The notes: generated from the letters alone by a model not told the origin. A stretch of DNA of 64,000 nt from Lasiosphaeris hirsuta (GCA_030549175.1 JAUKUA010000002.1:4278001-4342000), one strand, 5' to 3'; shown: positions 33,808 to 46,200, numbered from the stretch's first letter. Made by a program: numbers and translations.

Positions 33808-35222
33808 TTACTTGTTCCGCTTCAGAGTCTTGACGGCCATCTCTATTAGACCGTCTTTCGCCTCGCTATCTGGGAACGGGCTGATGGCCGCAATCGCCCG
33901 CTCGATATACTCCTGTGCCAGAGCCCGAGTCTGCTCAATACCGTCGCTTTGCATGACCAAGTCTCGTGCCTATATGGGCCATTAGTGAACGCTGATGCCA
34001 TTTTACGAAAGGGGTAACAAACCCTTGCGACGTCACCCTCCCCCGCAAACTTCCTCCCAACCAAAGCGCCCAGCTCCGGCATCGTCTTCCATGCAAAAAG
34101 CAGGGGTGCCGTAGCCAAACCGAGCTCGAGGTCCGCTCCAGCAGGCTTGCCCAGCTCGCGCTCGCTGCGAGTGTAGTCGAGCATATCGTCAACCAGCTGG
34201 AACGCCAAGCCCAAGTTCTTGCCGTAGAGGTAGGCCGCTTCCACCGTTGGCGCGTCGGCACCGCCTAGCAGCGCTGCGGCGCGGCAACTCTTGCTGATGA
34301 GCGAAGCCGTCTTGAGGTACGTCTTTTGCAAGTAGTAGGTGAGCGTTTCCTCAGACCACCGCGGGTTCTTCTCGTCGCGCGCCGTATTCTTAAGCTGCAT
34401 GAACTCGCCCTCAACCAAGTTGGCGATGACGGTGGCCAGCAGCTCGACGACCTCGGCGTGGCGCAGGCGTGCAAGCGCTACCGAGGCACGGCCGAGCAGG
34501 AAGTCGCCTGCTAACACGGCCATCTTATTGCCAAACTCGAGGTTGGCCGACGGCGAGCCCCGGCGCGAGACGGAGTGGTCGATGACGTCGTCATGGAGCA
34601 GCGAAGCGGTGTGGATCAGTTCCGTAATCTCGGCGAGCCGTCGCTGCGAGGGGAGAATGTCGGGGTCGGTTGTGCTGTCGTTGTGTTCGGCGGGGGTGCC
34701 GGCGGACGGATTGTAGTCAGAGAGAATCGAGAGCGGCGAGAGTGACGAGTCGATGGCGGCCGAGGCCTGCAGGGTCGCCTCCCGCCGCTGGGGCGCCTTA
34801 GGGCACAGCGCTGTGGCCCGCGACATCAAGAGGACGATCAGCGGCCTTACGTGCTTGCCCTCGGCCTGGGTATAGTATTTTGCAGCGCGGTCGAGCGAGG
34901 GGTGGCCTGAACCAAGCAGCTTCCGGATGTTACCCGTCAGGAACTTCATCTCCTTGGCTACGATACGTAGGGGGTCGATGGTGGGCATGTCGCCCTTGGC
35001 GCGGGACACGGCATTCGACACGATGTTGCCGGCGACCGAGACGGCGGCAGCCCATGCCGAGCACTTCCTCTGTGTCGTGTGGTAGAGGGCCCGGGTGTGT
35101 GATATCCGCACATCGAGAGGGGCGGCTCTGAGGTACTGGGAGCATCGCGGAAGTGATAATTTAGACGATGTGGTGGCGCCCCTGGCTCCGCGAGCCACCA
35201 GAGCTCCCGTTTGGAGCTGCAT
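33808..35222 (-). CDS. COQ1: Hexaprenyl diphosphate synthase COQ1 (ubiquinone side chain)
   Basis: COQ1 is the mitochondrial trans-polyprenyl diphosphate synthase that builds the isoprenoid tail of ubiquinone. Two exons on the minus strand: 35222-34023 and 33969-33808. The phase-0 intron is GTTTGT...ATAG. The product is 453 residues. An Arg-rich, acid-poor presequence of about 50 residues is followed by GKHVRPLIVLL. The first Asp-rich motif is DDVID (211-215) and the second DDMLD (345-349). FMQLKNT and the C-terminal TRALAQEYIERA helix also fit the family. The chain length produced cannot be read from the sequence with certainty. A 14-base C run on the sense strand lies 71 bases upstream of the start. 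Confidence 0.94.
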
Positions 35223-35646
35223 TTCCTCGCCGATCCTCCTCTCGAAGAACCAATTGACTGCCCGGTGTCACGTTGAGGTCGTCTGCGGCATCTGGGGGGG
35301 GGGGGGGTTCCGAAGTCGAGAGTCGCCGGAGTGTTGTAGTTGTGTGACTGTTTAAACACAGTGAGGCTTTACCTATTTCATCCCGAAAACTGCCTGTGCA
35401 TGCTGCTGGCTGCGCACCTTCCGGTTTTTTAGGAGCTCACTAGGATGGTCTCCACGCGAATGGCTGAAGCGTAAATGTCGGGTGTGGCTTGGGCATTGGG
35501 GTAGAGATGTGGCTGGTGGTTCCCTCCGTCTTGGCAATTCCCAGATGAGCGCGGTCCACAGATGATTGCCAACACCCAAGACGCTCAACCGAGCCTTTGA
35601 ACTTTGCGATAAACGGCTGACACCTATGCTTCGATAGCCCATCGTG
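35223..35646. other. Divergent promoter region COQ1 / VMA12
   Basis: About 420 bases shared by two divergent genes. The COQ1-proximal part carries the G14 run (plus strand) at 35294-35307. No other feature is assigned. Confidence 0.5.
35294..35307 (-). promoter_or_regulatory. C14 tract in the COQ1 leader region
   Basis: Fourteen G on the plus strand, so C on the COQ1 sense strand, 71 bases upstream of its ATG. Confidence 0.5.
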
Positions 35647-36538
35647 ATGGTGCTACTCACTGCCACCCCTTCCATAATGGAGGGCCTGCAACTACTGAAA
35701 GAGCTGCCGGCTTTACAACAACAAGAAAAGCTCCGATTTAGCGAAGGCGATCCATCATTAGATGACGCAGCCGTCGGAACCCCCATTTCACACGGCCAAA
35801 TTGTCGACCTCTGGACGCTACTCAAGGACGCAGGTCATGATACATACACCCTGGAGAGGCTCCTCAAGGGATCCAATATCTATATCAAGCCTCCGCCGCC
35901 GAAACCCGAGCCCGTGAGTCGCATCCCAGGCCCGTTGCCCGCTCTCAACTGACAATAGCTTGCAGTCCAAGGAATACAAAGCCCTGATGGCCCGACTCCG
36001 TCGTGACGAGGAACAGCGTATTTACGATCGCATGGCGAACCCCCTATCTAACCTTGATGCATTCGCACAGCGGATTCCTTCGGGCCGGACAAACATGGCA
36101 AGCGCGTTTGCAGAGGTCAACCGACCCGGGCAGGATATGGACTTGGGCGATGACGACGTTACGCTGAACGACGTGCACCGGCAGATGATGCTTATCCTCA
36201 ATGTTGTGGTCAGCATCTTGGGCGTTGCAGCAACTCTCTGGATCGTGGCGAGGTGGTGGAGCACGCCGGCAAGGCTATTCCTCACAATGGGCGGGAGCCT
36301 CTTGGTTGGTGTTGCTGAGGTGGCCGTATACTCTGGGTATATATGGCATCTTGGCGAGGCAAAGAAGAAGGACAAGACCTTCAAAGAGGTCAAGGAGGTG
36401 GTGCAAACATGGGTCGTTGGTCAAGATAAAGATGACGGGCTTGGCGAAAAAGACGAATCAGTCGCGATTAACCATGAAGAATCTCCTGAAGATGCCAATT
36501 TGCGGCGACGAAGAAAGGGGGGGCTGACAAGCGATTGA
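35647..36538 (+). CDS. VMA12: V-ATPase assembly factor VMA12 (TMEM199 family)
   Basis: VMA12 works with VMA22 in the endoplasmic reticulum membrane to assemble the V0 sector of the vacuolar proton pump. Two exons, 35647-35913 and 35966-36538, are joined by a phase-0 intron (GTGAGT...GCAG). The product is 279 residues. The N-terminal cytosolic part includes the helix SKEYKALMARLRRDEEQRIY, typical of the family. Two membrane segments follow (MLILNVVVSILGVAATLWIV and LFLTMGGSLLVGVAEVAVYS). The C-terminus is acidic then basic (LRRRRKGG), possibly an ER-retention signal. The start MVLLTATPS is the first ATG in frame. Confidence 0.85.
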
Positions 36539-36998
36539 GCTTTTCGAGGTTTCATGAATATATTTAAGATGTGTACTGCTAAATTCATTCCATGTGAGTA
36601 TGCACATTTGTGGAATGCAAGTAACGGTGATAGGCTGATATGGGGTGCAATCAGCCCCACGCGTCATTGTGCATTGCCAAGCATCGACGCGAACCAAAAG
36701 GAACGCGCCCAGACGCGCTGCAGGGACCCGCGGCTTCTCGATTCTGACCGGGGTCCAGTTGCGGGGCCAGGTCTCGGAAGACATAATAATCGACCAGCTT
36801 CGACAATCCGGGCACCTTTACCTTGTTTATTTCTGTTGGGCTTTTGGCATGGTGTTTTGGAATGTTGCCTCTCTTTGTGGTCCAACGCACGGAGATATGG
36901 TCTTGACAAATTGACTCGTCCCCATCCAACCCTGGACGCGTTTCGCGCAACGGGCCTAATCCAGCACCGACGGCCCCGAGAGACATATCGTGCCTACA
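36539..36998. other. Intergenic region
   Basis: About 460 bases between two tandem plus-strand genes; nothing beyond presumed 3' and promoter sequence is seen. Confidence 0.5.
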
Positions 36999-37889
36999 AT
37001 GCCACCAGAACCCGCAACCACGACGCGACAGCTCCAGAACCCAGATGATCCGGCTCTCTTTGATGATGCCGATCCAAGTACGCCATCGGCTACCGCGCCG
37101 CAAGGACGAAAACGCCCTCCGCGAACCTACGGTCGACGTTCTGCACCAAGCAAAGAATCTGAACCGATGCCCAAGAAACGAAACTTACAAGAGTTGAAGG
37201 CGGTAGATTCGAGCACCGAACACCCCCCGCCAAAGCCACTGCAGCTTCCCCAACTCCCAGAGCCAGAGCCGGAGCCGTCGGAGCCGCCAAAACGCGGCTC
37301 GATCCTGTCATATTTCAAGCGCCTTCCTTCGGCCTCGACTGTGCAACCAGCCGCTTCTTCAAGCCCCGCAGAGCCGATATCACCTCCACCATCATCGCCA
37401 ATACCTGAAAAAGCGAGGAAGCGGAGGAGACTAAATACTCGACCGGCGTTTGAGGCGGATGGCTTGCTGATTGACAATGCCGGGCGAAAACTACCGGAGG
37501 ACAAGGACCTGGACGAGAAAGACCAAGAAAATATACAAGAATGCAGCCCGGAAGGGAAGCCGGATGTCTCTTCTGACGACGACACTCGAGAACCACGGGC
37601 CTTTGGAGAGAGGAGTACAAATGACCTGAATCGGTTGGAGGTCCCTAGCGCAGCCACGAAGAAGCCAACCCTTCTAGCGAGGAAGAAGTCAGGGAAGCGC
37701 CCGATGAAGGATAAGGTGCAGATGACCCTGAATCTCTCAATGAGTCCTGGTCCAGGATTCACAATCTGCAAAGAGTGCGGTATTCTGTACAACCCTCTGA
37801 ACGAGAAGGATAGGAAGGAGCACAAGAAGCAACACGCTGCCCACGTCCGAAGTAAAGCGAGGGGCCAGCCCACGGAATCACTTGTTTGA
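36999..37889 (+). CDS. ESCO-type C2H2 zinc finger protein without acetyltransferase domain
   Basis: Intronless, 296 residues from the ATG MPPEPATTT. The C-terminal 55 residues resemble the zinc finger found before the acetyltransferase domain of cohesin acetyltransferases Eco1/ESCO. It has a QMTLNLS lead-in, then CKECGILYN with the two Cys, and the His pair in EHKKQH. The acetyltransferase domain is absent and no downstream exon could supply it, because another gene starts 290 bases later. Upstream, KRGSILSYFKR looks like a PIP-type PCNA-binding motif, and KARKRRRLNTR is a likely nuclear signal. The rest is Pro/Glu-rich. I infer a nuclear protein linked to replication or chromatin. Function is unproven. 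Confidence 0.7.
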   Translation: MPPEPATTTRQLQNPDDPALFDDADPSTPSATAPQGRKRPPRTYGRRSAPSKESEPMPKKRNLQELKAVDSSTEHPPPKPLQLPQLPEPEPEPSEPPKRGSILSYFKRLPSASTVQPAASSSPAEPISPPPSSPIPEKARKRRRLNTRPAFEADGLLIDNAGRKLPEDKDLDEKDQENIQECSPEGKPDVSSDDDTREPRAFGERSTNDLNRLEVPSAATKKPTLLARKKSGKRPMKDKVQMTLNLSMSPGPGFTICKECGILYNPLNEKDRKEHKKQHAAHVRSKARGQPTESLV

Positions 37890-38176
37890 GTAGGGAGCTT
37901 GGCTGTGGGATAACTGCGAGATAGATACCCTGGAGATTGAATGATGATGGTATGACGTGCACCAAAAGAAGACACGTGCCTACCTTACTCGAGCTTGCTT
38001 TTGCCTGTGATGCGCTCAAGGACGGAGACCTCCAACTGGCGAATACCTATCAAGGCGTCATCCGCTGCTGGTGTTCGTCTGACCTTGTACAAGTTCTCTG
38101 GAGCACAATTCTTGAACACTCTCTTCTCCCATCTCAGTGTTAACCCTATATCCTTCTGAATAAGACAGCAGCCACC

Positions 38177-39716
38177 ATGGTTCACCAACACGGCGACCAC
38201 CACGATATCCCGGACCACTGCCTCAACCACAAGTACGCAACCCCCTTTGTAACCCCATTCGCCGTTTCCCTTGCTAACACCCCAAAAGACCCGGCGGCTG
38301 GCTCCCAACCGACCACCGCATCCACCGCGAATGGCTCCGCCGCAAGGTCGAGCACGTCGATACGCACATCGACACCCACGGGGAGCCACCCCTGATGCCC
38401 GTTCTCCAAGAGTTCAAGGACCTCATCGAGGGGAACTCGCGCATCTACATGTACTTCTGCGCCATGTGGGAGGAGGTCCCGACCCACCGGGCGTGCTACG
38501 CGCGGGACCCGACGGGCGAGCGCCAGATCCGCGACTATCCGCACATGCTGCAAGTGCTGAACCACGTCTTTGGACGCGCGCCCGAGTGGACCGATTCGGC
38601 CGCGCATGTGGGGATGGTGGGTGTTCCACTGAGCGCCGTGTTTGACTATGCCATGGGGACCCCGAGTGGACACGCCGCGTTCCTGGACCCGGATGTGAAT
38701 CGGATGTTGAAGAAGGTGTTGAACCACTGGGGACAGTTCTTGAAGGTAGGATTGGAGTCCCAGGGGCTGAGGAGTTATTTGGCTGATTTGGTCAATTAGA
38801 CTCCCGAATCAGCAGAGGTGCTGGGCAACGACAAGAGCGGGTGGTTTGGGGAGGTCGGGCATAAGGACATCATGGAGGTTGCGAATACCGCCCGGAACAC
38901 CTCCTTCAAGTTCGAGCAGATGTACAGATGCGACCCGTCCGCAAAGCACTATGGCTTCAAATCCTGGGACGGCAAGCCCCCCCCCCTCCCTAACCCACTC
39001 CCCCTTAGCTCCTCCACTAACACCGCCGTCTAGACTTCTTCACCCGCCGCGTCCACGAGACAGCTCGGCCCGTGGCCTCCCCAGAGGACGACAACGCCAT
39101 CGCCAACGCATGCGAGTCCAAAGTGTACCACATCGCGGACAAGGTCAAGCTGCGCGACCGCTTTTGGATCAAAAGCCAGCCCTACTCGATCCTCGACATG
39201 CTCGCCAACGACACGCTCGCCGCCCAGTTCGCTAACGGCACCATCTACCAGGCCTTCCTCTCGGCGCTGTCCTACCACCGATGGCACGCGCCCGTGTCGG
39301 GCGTGATCCGCCGCGCCTTCGTGCGCGACGGCACCTACTTCAGCGAGCCGCTATGCGAGATGGCGCCAGCATCATCAGCCAGCGTCGAGATTGAAATTCC
39401 GCGGGAGGGTATAGCCACCGCTCAGGGCTATCTGACCGCACTGGCGACGCGGGCTGTCATATTCATCGAAGCGGACAACCCGGCCATCGGGTTGATGGCG
39501 TTCATCGGGGTTGGCATGGATGAGGTCAGTACCTGTGAGATCACTGTTGCTGAGGGGCAGCGTGTGAAGAAAGGGGATGAGATTGGTATGTTTCATTTTG
39601 GCGGATCTTCGCACTGTCTATTATTTCGTGAGGGCGTTAGGGTGGCGGGGTTTCCCAATGTTGGAAGGAAGGAGAATGTCCCGGTCAGGGGGCAAGTCGC
39701 CGTCGTGAGGCCGTGA
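38177..39716 (+). CDS. Phosphatidylserine decarboxylase-family protein, PsiD-like (amino acid decarboxylase candidate)
   Basis: Members with this layout carry an N-terminal domain like that of fungal L-tryptophan decarboxylase PsiD, fused to a PSD catalytic domain that self-cleaves to a pyruvoyl enzyme. Four exons: 38177-38232, 38289-38745, 38800-38971 and 39034-39716. Intron 3 uses a GC donor (GCAAGC). The product is 455 residues, close to PsiD length. The N-terminal part contains RIYMYFCAMWEEVP. The PSD part starts at WDDFFTRRV and holds the His motif YHRWHAPVSG and the cleavage region HFGGSSHCLLF, with Gly-Ser-Ser instead of the classical Gly-Ser-Thr. No presequence or membrane segment is seen, unlike mitochondrial PSD. 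The substrate could be a lipid or an aromatic amino acid. The ATG context gccaccATGG is good. Confidence 0.85.
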
Positions 39717-40732
39717 GGGACGAAGGTCGTCTAGCTGTGTGACGTGTGACCCGGGAGCGATGGACCAGTTGCTTGCTTTCAATACACATATACATAGACA
39801 CCCACCAGTCATTGTGGCAGATGGGGATTCGCCTCGTCGAGTGTTGTTTCCAAGAGCAACGACCCATATATATATATATATATTCCTTCAACTGCCGCGG
39901 GGGCCTATTGGATAGGTAGATACACAGGCAAACGTCAACATCATAGCTCGAGCAAACGTTCTCCCAGGAACACGATATAGTATTGAATTAAAGCTTTTGT
40001 CAAATACGCATATTCATGCGTATCCCACACGGTGCTCACACTAACTACCACTCCATCCCACGATCACCAGCCCTCGTTTGAGACACGGCGAAGTCTTCAC
40101 CCACAGCACTCAAAAAGCCAAAGCAAATAAAAACGCCAGTTTGCTCAACGCAACTCCCCTCTTTGATACGCCCTGGTATGTCCATAATTCGCTCGTCTGT
40201 ACTGTCTTTTTTTCCTATAATCAAGTCCTGTTCCATTCCGTCCGTCCGTCCGTCCGTCCTCCACCCAATCGATCCAAGGTCCATCATCCTTGATGTCAAG
40301 TAAACCGGTCCAAGAAAAACAAACGCCATCAGAATTGTATGCATCAATGATTCCCAAGTTTCTTTCCTTCCTTTCACGCCTTCCAATACTTCCAAGATAA
40401 AACAAGGCTGTGTTCACATCGCACACACAACACACAAATGACACAGACATATTTCTCCAAGACACCAAATCCTAAAACCCCGAATTACCAATCCAAAAAA
40501 AACTCGCTAGAACACAAATAAGCCAAACGATGACTAGAAAACAAGCAAGGCTCATAGATGCGATAAGTGCCAAATGATGGTGTACAACGTTGTCTGCAAG
40601 GCATACGTAGCCCCGACACGGCTGGCTGGCTGTAAGGAAGTCAAACACAGACGAAAGCTTGCTGTAGCAGCATGGGGCCTGGTAGGCAGGCAACTTTTGG
40701 TTCGCCTCGGAACCACTGAAGAGGAAGTGTCT
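39717..40732. other. Convergent intergenic region with microsatellites
   Basis: About 1 kb between converging genes. It holds an AT dinucleotide run (39866-39883) and a CCGT tetranucleotide run (40238-40259). The part near 40.5-40.7 kb is probably the 3' UTR of the regulator gene. Confidence 0.5.
40238..40259. repeat. CCGT tetranucleotide repeat
   Basis: About five and a half CCGT units in tandem in an intergenic region. Confidence 0.9.
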
Positions 40733-43151
40733 CTAGGCAGGAATGAAGTCGAGTCCCAACCCCCTTGCAACTCCCGGCCAGTCCCACACAACTGCCCACT
40801 GACCTTTGGCCATCAGCCGCCATATTTCCTCGAGGACGTCCATGACGCGATCTGTATTGCGCAGCCCGGTATACCCTTTGATTGTCTTGATGGCGGCACG
40901 GACCCGGTCCTGCTGGCTGGGTGTGAAGCAGGCAGTGCCAATAACAAAGCACGGAAGAAGTAGCAATGTCTGACTTGGGTCGCTAGGTTTGAACGTGTCC
41001 AGGATAGCAAGGGACTCGTCGATGGCGACGGTGATACGAGGATCATGCTGTGGTGGCTGACGGATTGGAGGTGGGGAGTTTGCCCGGCTTGAGCCGGCCT
41101 GGGATGCGACGGCCGTGTTGGAGGAGTCCAAGGAGCTGTTCTTCCGGGGCGGCAGCTCGGGTCGGGGGTGCTGCCGGCCCGCTTGGAGGTTGGGGATGGG
41201 CCCGGGGCCGAAGCCGGAGAGTCTCGGTGACGAAGCACAGCTCGTTGAGGCAGATTGGGGTGGGGTATTGACTGCCGACGAAGTCGGTCTGCCGAGGGAG
41301 GGAGAGCTGTGCACAAGGTGTAGGGATATGGTAGACGAGGCCATGGATGGGGATGCCGAAGACGATGGAGGGTAGATGGTTCGAACCAGGTAGATCCATA
41401 GCATCTGCTTGTAAAGGATTCCGACTCGATCGCGGCTATCTCCTGGCGGCCAGCGGGGAGTCCAATCCCGGATGGCAGCATCGATCTCAGCAGCACGATA
41501 CAAGCTCACGTAGTCAACGACAGGATCGATCTGGGCTAGCATGTTGCTTCGAATCGTGTTTCGGATCGCAGTGATTTGAGAGAGATATTCGAGCAGGCCG
41601 TCGGCGACGCCCAACAACCGTGGCGGGTGGATATGCGGGGCAGGAGCCCCTTCTTTCGACTGTTGGCGCGGCTCGAGGCTACCGGCGGAGTGAATCAACT
41701 CATCCGCGAAGATGTGGTACTGGAAGAACTCGGCAATAAACGAAAAGAACGCAGAGTCGTCGGGTGGAGAACTCGAGATCAGGTTTCGATATGCTGAGAG
41801 GTGGAGGCGATGCTCGCCACGGGGGTTGCCTTCAGCTAGTGCCTCGAGAAGGAAGCACAGCATCTGGCCATAGCGGGCGGATACAAGCGTTTTGTACTCC
41901 GGGCTGGGCTCGGCATGGCTGAACTCGACGTCATCATAGAACTTCAACCTGGCTTGGTCGTGGTGGTAAACGGAGCGTTCCCGCAGCGCCTCGACGGTAG
42001 TGGTTGGGTTGTTTCTCATGACGTTGATGCCGTAGGGTGTCTCAAAGTCGATGTGCTTGCTTGCGAGCGAGAGGATCGAGTGCATCAGGCCTTGGTGCTG
42101 CACGGCGATCGGTATCATCATGTCTTTGAAGGCATTCTTGTGCTCCCCTTCGACGGTGAGGACGGTGCTGAGGTGCTCGTTGTAGTGCTTCCAGAAGATC
42201 CTGTCCTCGACGGTCTCGAGACCATGAAAAATAGGCTGCATGGTAATGAGCGGCAGGCTGTGCGACCTCATGCGTTCTGTTCCGCGTTTAGAAGCTGCAT
42301 TGCCGGATGCTCGCTGGCGGTTTGCCTGCTCACCTTCTTCGGCCCTCTCCTTGCCGCTCTTCCAGATCTGTTTCTCTGGGTATCCCTCGCAAACCACCGC
42401 GTTCTTCTCGCAGTTCATGCCTGCAGGGAGAGTTAGGGTGGATTCATGACCAAAAAGAGCCTGCGAATGGCTTACATCGCGGCTTTGCCTCGTCGCACTT
42501 CTTCTTGCGCTTTCGGCACGTGAGGCATCCAGTCTTGGACCGTCCTTTGGTGATTTTGTTGGTCGCAACATTGGGTGTGAGGGGGTGTTTGCGTGGCCGG
42601 CCTCTCGGCCTCTTCGTCTTGGGTTGGTCGAGGGCGGAGAGATGGTCCCCAGCGGCGACTGGTGTTAGGGGCGCTTCTTTGAGGTCGTCCATACAGAAGT
42701 CATCGTCGTCCAGGGGCTCCAGTTTGGGAACAGTCAGGATGTCGTCCGAGTCCTGCTCCCAGGCAATATCGTCGTGGCTATGGCTGCTGCCGGCGATTTC
42801 ATGAAGGTGGCTCGAGTCCGGGTATTCCATAGCCCAGGGGTCGGCGCATGCCGATGATGCCGCTCCGTGGGCATGCATGGCATCAAGAGGTGGTGATGCA
42901 GACGGCGAGACGCTGGTGGAGCTGTCGGCCGCGGTGCAGGACATATCCATCCCATTGCTGATGGGCGAGAGCTGACCTGTGTGAGCAAAGCTCATGGTGG
43001 ATGAGACGGACAACGAAGTGCCCGTCGAGAGCGGCTCCATCCACGGTGATTGCGGAAGACCCATCGAGTGCATGTCATCTGAATCCATGCTGTGGCTGTC
43101 CGACCAAGGCAGGTCCCCGTCGTCCGGCGCGACAGAAAGAGGACGGTCCAT
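40733..43151 (-). CDS. Zn2Cys6 transcription factor with AT-hook
   Basis: Two exons on the minus strand: 43151-42476 and 42420-40733. The phase-1 intron (GTAAGC...GCAG) splits the fourth zinc-binding Cys codon. The product is 787 residues. An acidic Ser-rich N-terminus is followed by an AT-hook (KRPRGRPRKHP, about 187-197). The binuclear cluster has Cys at about 209, 212, 219, 226, 229 and 236 (GCLTCRKRKKKCDEAKPRC and on). The remaining 550 residues fit the fungal-specific regulatory domain (TMQPIFHGLETVEDRIFWKH), with a Pro/Ser-rich insert around SPRLSGFGPGP. Such proteins bind DNA and regulate metabolism or development. I cannot name the orthologue. The gene has an unusually large upstream gap and a 12-base C run 95 bases before the start. 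Confidence 0.9.
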
Positions 43152-43246
43152 CGCTCGTCAATAACGAGACCATGCCAAGGTGGTGACACAGGGAGCATTC
43201 ACTGAAGAGGGAGGACACTCTTAAACGAGACAGGAGAGACAAGGGA

Positions 43247-43258
43247 GGGGGGGGGGGG
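43247..43258 (-). promoter_or_regulatory. C12 tract in the Zn2Cys6 gene leader region
   Basis: Twelve G on the plus strand, so C on the sense strand, 95 bases upstream of the ATG. Confidence 0.5.
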
Positions 43259-46200
43259 AGACGGAGGGGTGGGGAGACGGGTGGAGATGAATGGAGACGA
43301 GGCAGAAGGTTCGGCACCGTTCAGCCTTGGTTGGCGCGTCGATCAGATATCTGGGGAATGGGCCATAGGCCGGAGGGCATGCGGCCAGACGGGGGGGACA
43401 AGAAGCGAAAACCAAAGGCCAGGTGCCAGAAGGATTGGGGTGGGGGATGGGGTGGTTCTGTTCGAAGAGACCGGGCCGGACAGCGATATGGTGAACGGTC
43501 GATGGCGTCGACAAGGGAGGCGGACTGATAGATCAGTGAGACAGACAGAGAAGCGTGGGCGATCTCAAGGGATCTCGAGAGATTCGCGAGGGAATTCACG
43601 GGTGAGTTCTCTGGCGATGATTGATGGACGGGCACGAAGACCAAGGACTGCGGGCAGTAGTAGACTGCGTCTGCACAACTATCTACGGCAAGTCGACGGC
43701 GGTACGGGGTACGGGCTTGGTACTGGTACTGAGCAGGGACTCGAGGCGAACCGGGGAGCGTGGAGCATCCGCTTGTGGTGTCTGGGTGTCTGGTACTCGA
43801 GACAGAAAAGCCTGTGTCTTATTTGCTTGCGCTGTGCCGCGACGGATTGGGAACGAGTGGCGGGCTTGAGACGGGATAAGATCTTCGAGAGAAACCCCAC
43901 ACGACCACCCATGCTGCGGTAGGGATCCGGCAGCGAACAGGGGGCGGTGGGAGGGGAGCTTGGAGAGCAAGGCGCATCGAAGCGCATCTCGGCTGGAATT
44001 CTCCATATGCCTGTCTGGGTAGGTTGGGGAAGAGGAATATCACGTTGCTCTAGTCTCTCTCAGGACTCTGTACTCGCTAGTGTCTGTACACTAGAGCCAA
44101 GGTAGACTCTACTGATGACTGCCTGTCACGGGGTACACCAAGCTGCTGCAGAGCCCTTCAAGTCCTCCACGCCATGCGACATGTTGCGACATGGCCCAAC
44201 AACAGAGAGAGGGGAAGAGAGAGGCGACGAATACATTGCGGGCAGCTTTGGGTTTGGGTTTGGTGGCATCACTCAGCATCGCGAGTCTTGGCTTTCGAGG
44301 GCTGCCAGTGCTCCTTCCTCTGCTTCCTTGACTGGCTGCTCGCTGTGGTGAGCCGCCACTGCTTGGTGCCTGGCGCTCTCTGTGTTGCTTGCCGTGCTCG
44401 CGTGCCCCGTCTGTGCCCGGTCGGGTGCGTGGAGGAGGGAGCAAATCGTCCAGTGATTGCCCTGCCTGGGTCCAAGGGAAAACAATAAAAAATAAATAGC
44501 ATGGTATGAATATTGCTTCCATGTATCCCGTATTTTTCTTCTGGTGCCCCCTATTGCAGCAATGGCGCGACTAGCGTGCTGTACACTGCACGGGAGGGAA
44601 GAGCAGCGGGATTGATGAAATACTTGCACTGACCTGCCTCGCCTGCTCTTCGTGAATATGGATTTGGGGGGGAGCAAGTTGCTGGTGGGGCCTGAGCGGT
44701 GGGCCAGCCCCGCAGTCGAGTTTGACCCCCAATGTCTCCAAGTCTCCACAGGTCGCTGAGGTCTCTAGCGCGTGTCCACAGCTCGATCTTGACTTGATCT
44801 CACACTGCAAGAGACATGCGAGTACTTGGGACGGCTGCACGCAGTACCATCAAGTCCCTTCTTGCCGTAGCGGCGCTGGCTCGGTCAGCGTGATTCGCTC
44901 CTCTGAGCTCTTCTCCAATCGCTGATTTCTCCTGAATTTCTTGCTGCCTCCAAATGCGACTCAAATGCTTTTTCCTAGCAGGGATATCCCGCCGCAGGCA
45001 TTGACCAAGATCAATGCAATGCATAGCCCTGTTAGCTTGGAGCCCTGGACCGTGCCCTCACACGGTCAACCTGGGAGAGATCAGGAAGGCGATGCCACCA
45101 CCACCTGGGCAGGCTCCACTTGCTCGCTCGCCAGAAGAATGAGCGCTCCTGCGCGCCCGGCCCTGTCTCTCCTTTTCTTGCGACGGCGACCGACTGACGG
45201 ACATGGAGCGAGGGCGGGGTCCAGGTCAGTTGCATGTTGTCGTGCCCAGTGCAGGGCTGATGCTGCCAGACTTGCTTCGAATACGATGCAGAGTCTGAAC
45301 TTGAAGCATGCCAGGAGCATGAGGTGCCGATGCCAACCCCCTCTGCCCCTCATCTCGTTGCGACTAGACTGCGAAAGACACCGCATTGCTCCTTCTAGGT
45401 CTCGCTCAAAGACGTCTGGACTGAGGGCTTCATTTGCTGCGTCACAGAATGCCGACAGAAACCCTCGCGATCCTTCCGCCAGCCTGCAGACACGCCGCGC
45501 CACAGATAAGGTCCAGCTCGGGGCTCTCCAGTGACCCAGCCTGGACCTTCTGTCGAAAATCATCCGGCTCAGGTGCTGTATGAAACGGGCGACGACTGGG
45601 AGGGGGGGGGGGGCACTGGCGCTCTGGCGCTCTGGCACGCTGCCAAGGAGGGGTTCATGGGCCGAGGGGATGATGTGATGGGGTTGGCGTTTGGCTCTCC
45701 CAAGCTCCAACGCGAACAACGCCAGCTTCTTTTTTGTGACTGGTCACAGCAACCTCAGTATCAAAGCCAGCGCCCACCGGTGCGAGCCACTAGATACCGA
45801 TGAAGACCACACTAGGGACCTTTGCCCAGCGCCGGACCTCATCTGACAGAATAATCTCACAATCTCCGACATGCCCCGTCGGTGGATGGTGAGTTCCCGC
45901 GCTGGATGTACCATGATATCATCGCCGTGGTCGATTGCAATCGTGCCACACAACAAAAGCACCCCAAGTCCAGTGTCAATCAGTGCATATGTGGCCGGCT
46001 GGAAGCAGTGCCGTTCATACCCTGGGCAAACGTGGTCCTTGTCCTTCAGCGAGGCCCGGAAGGCATTGGGGGCCTCCCCGACAGTCTACCTGCCCCCTTT
46101 CCGTCGTTTCTCAGCCGAGGCCGCGAGAAAGGCATTTGGAATCCGGGATTGACCAAAGTTACTGCAGCGTTGCTTTCCGTCCTAGAAGGGGTGCAAGAGT

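Noticed and set aside
44941..45719. Overlapping ORFs of about 200 codons on both strands
   Set aside because: Arg/Ala/Pro-rich chance frames in GC-rich DNA; no domain, no splice context.
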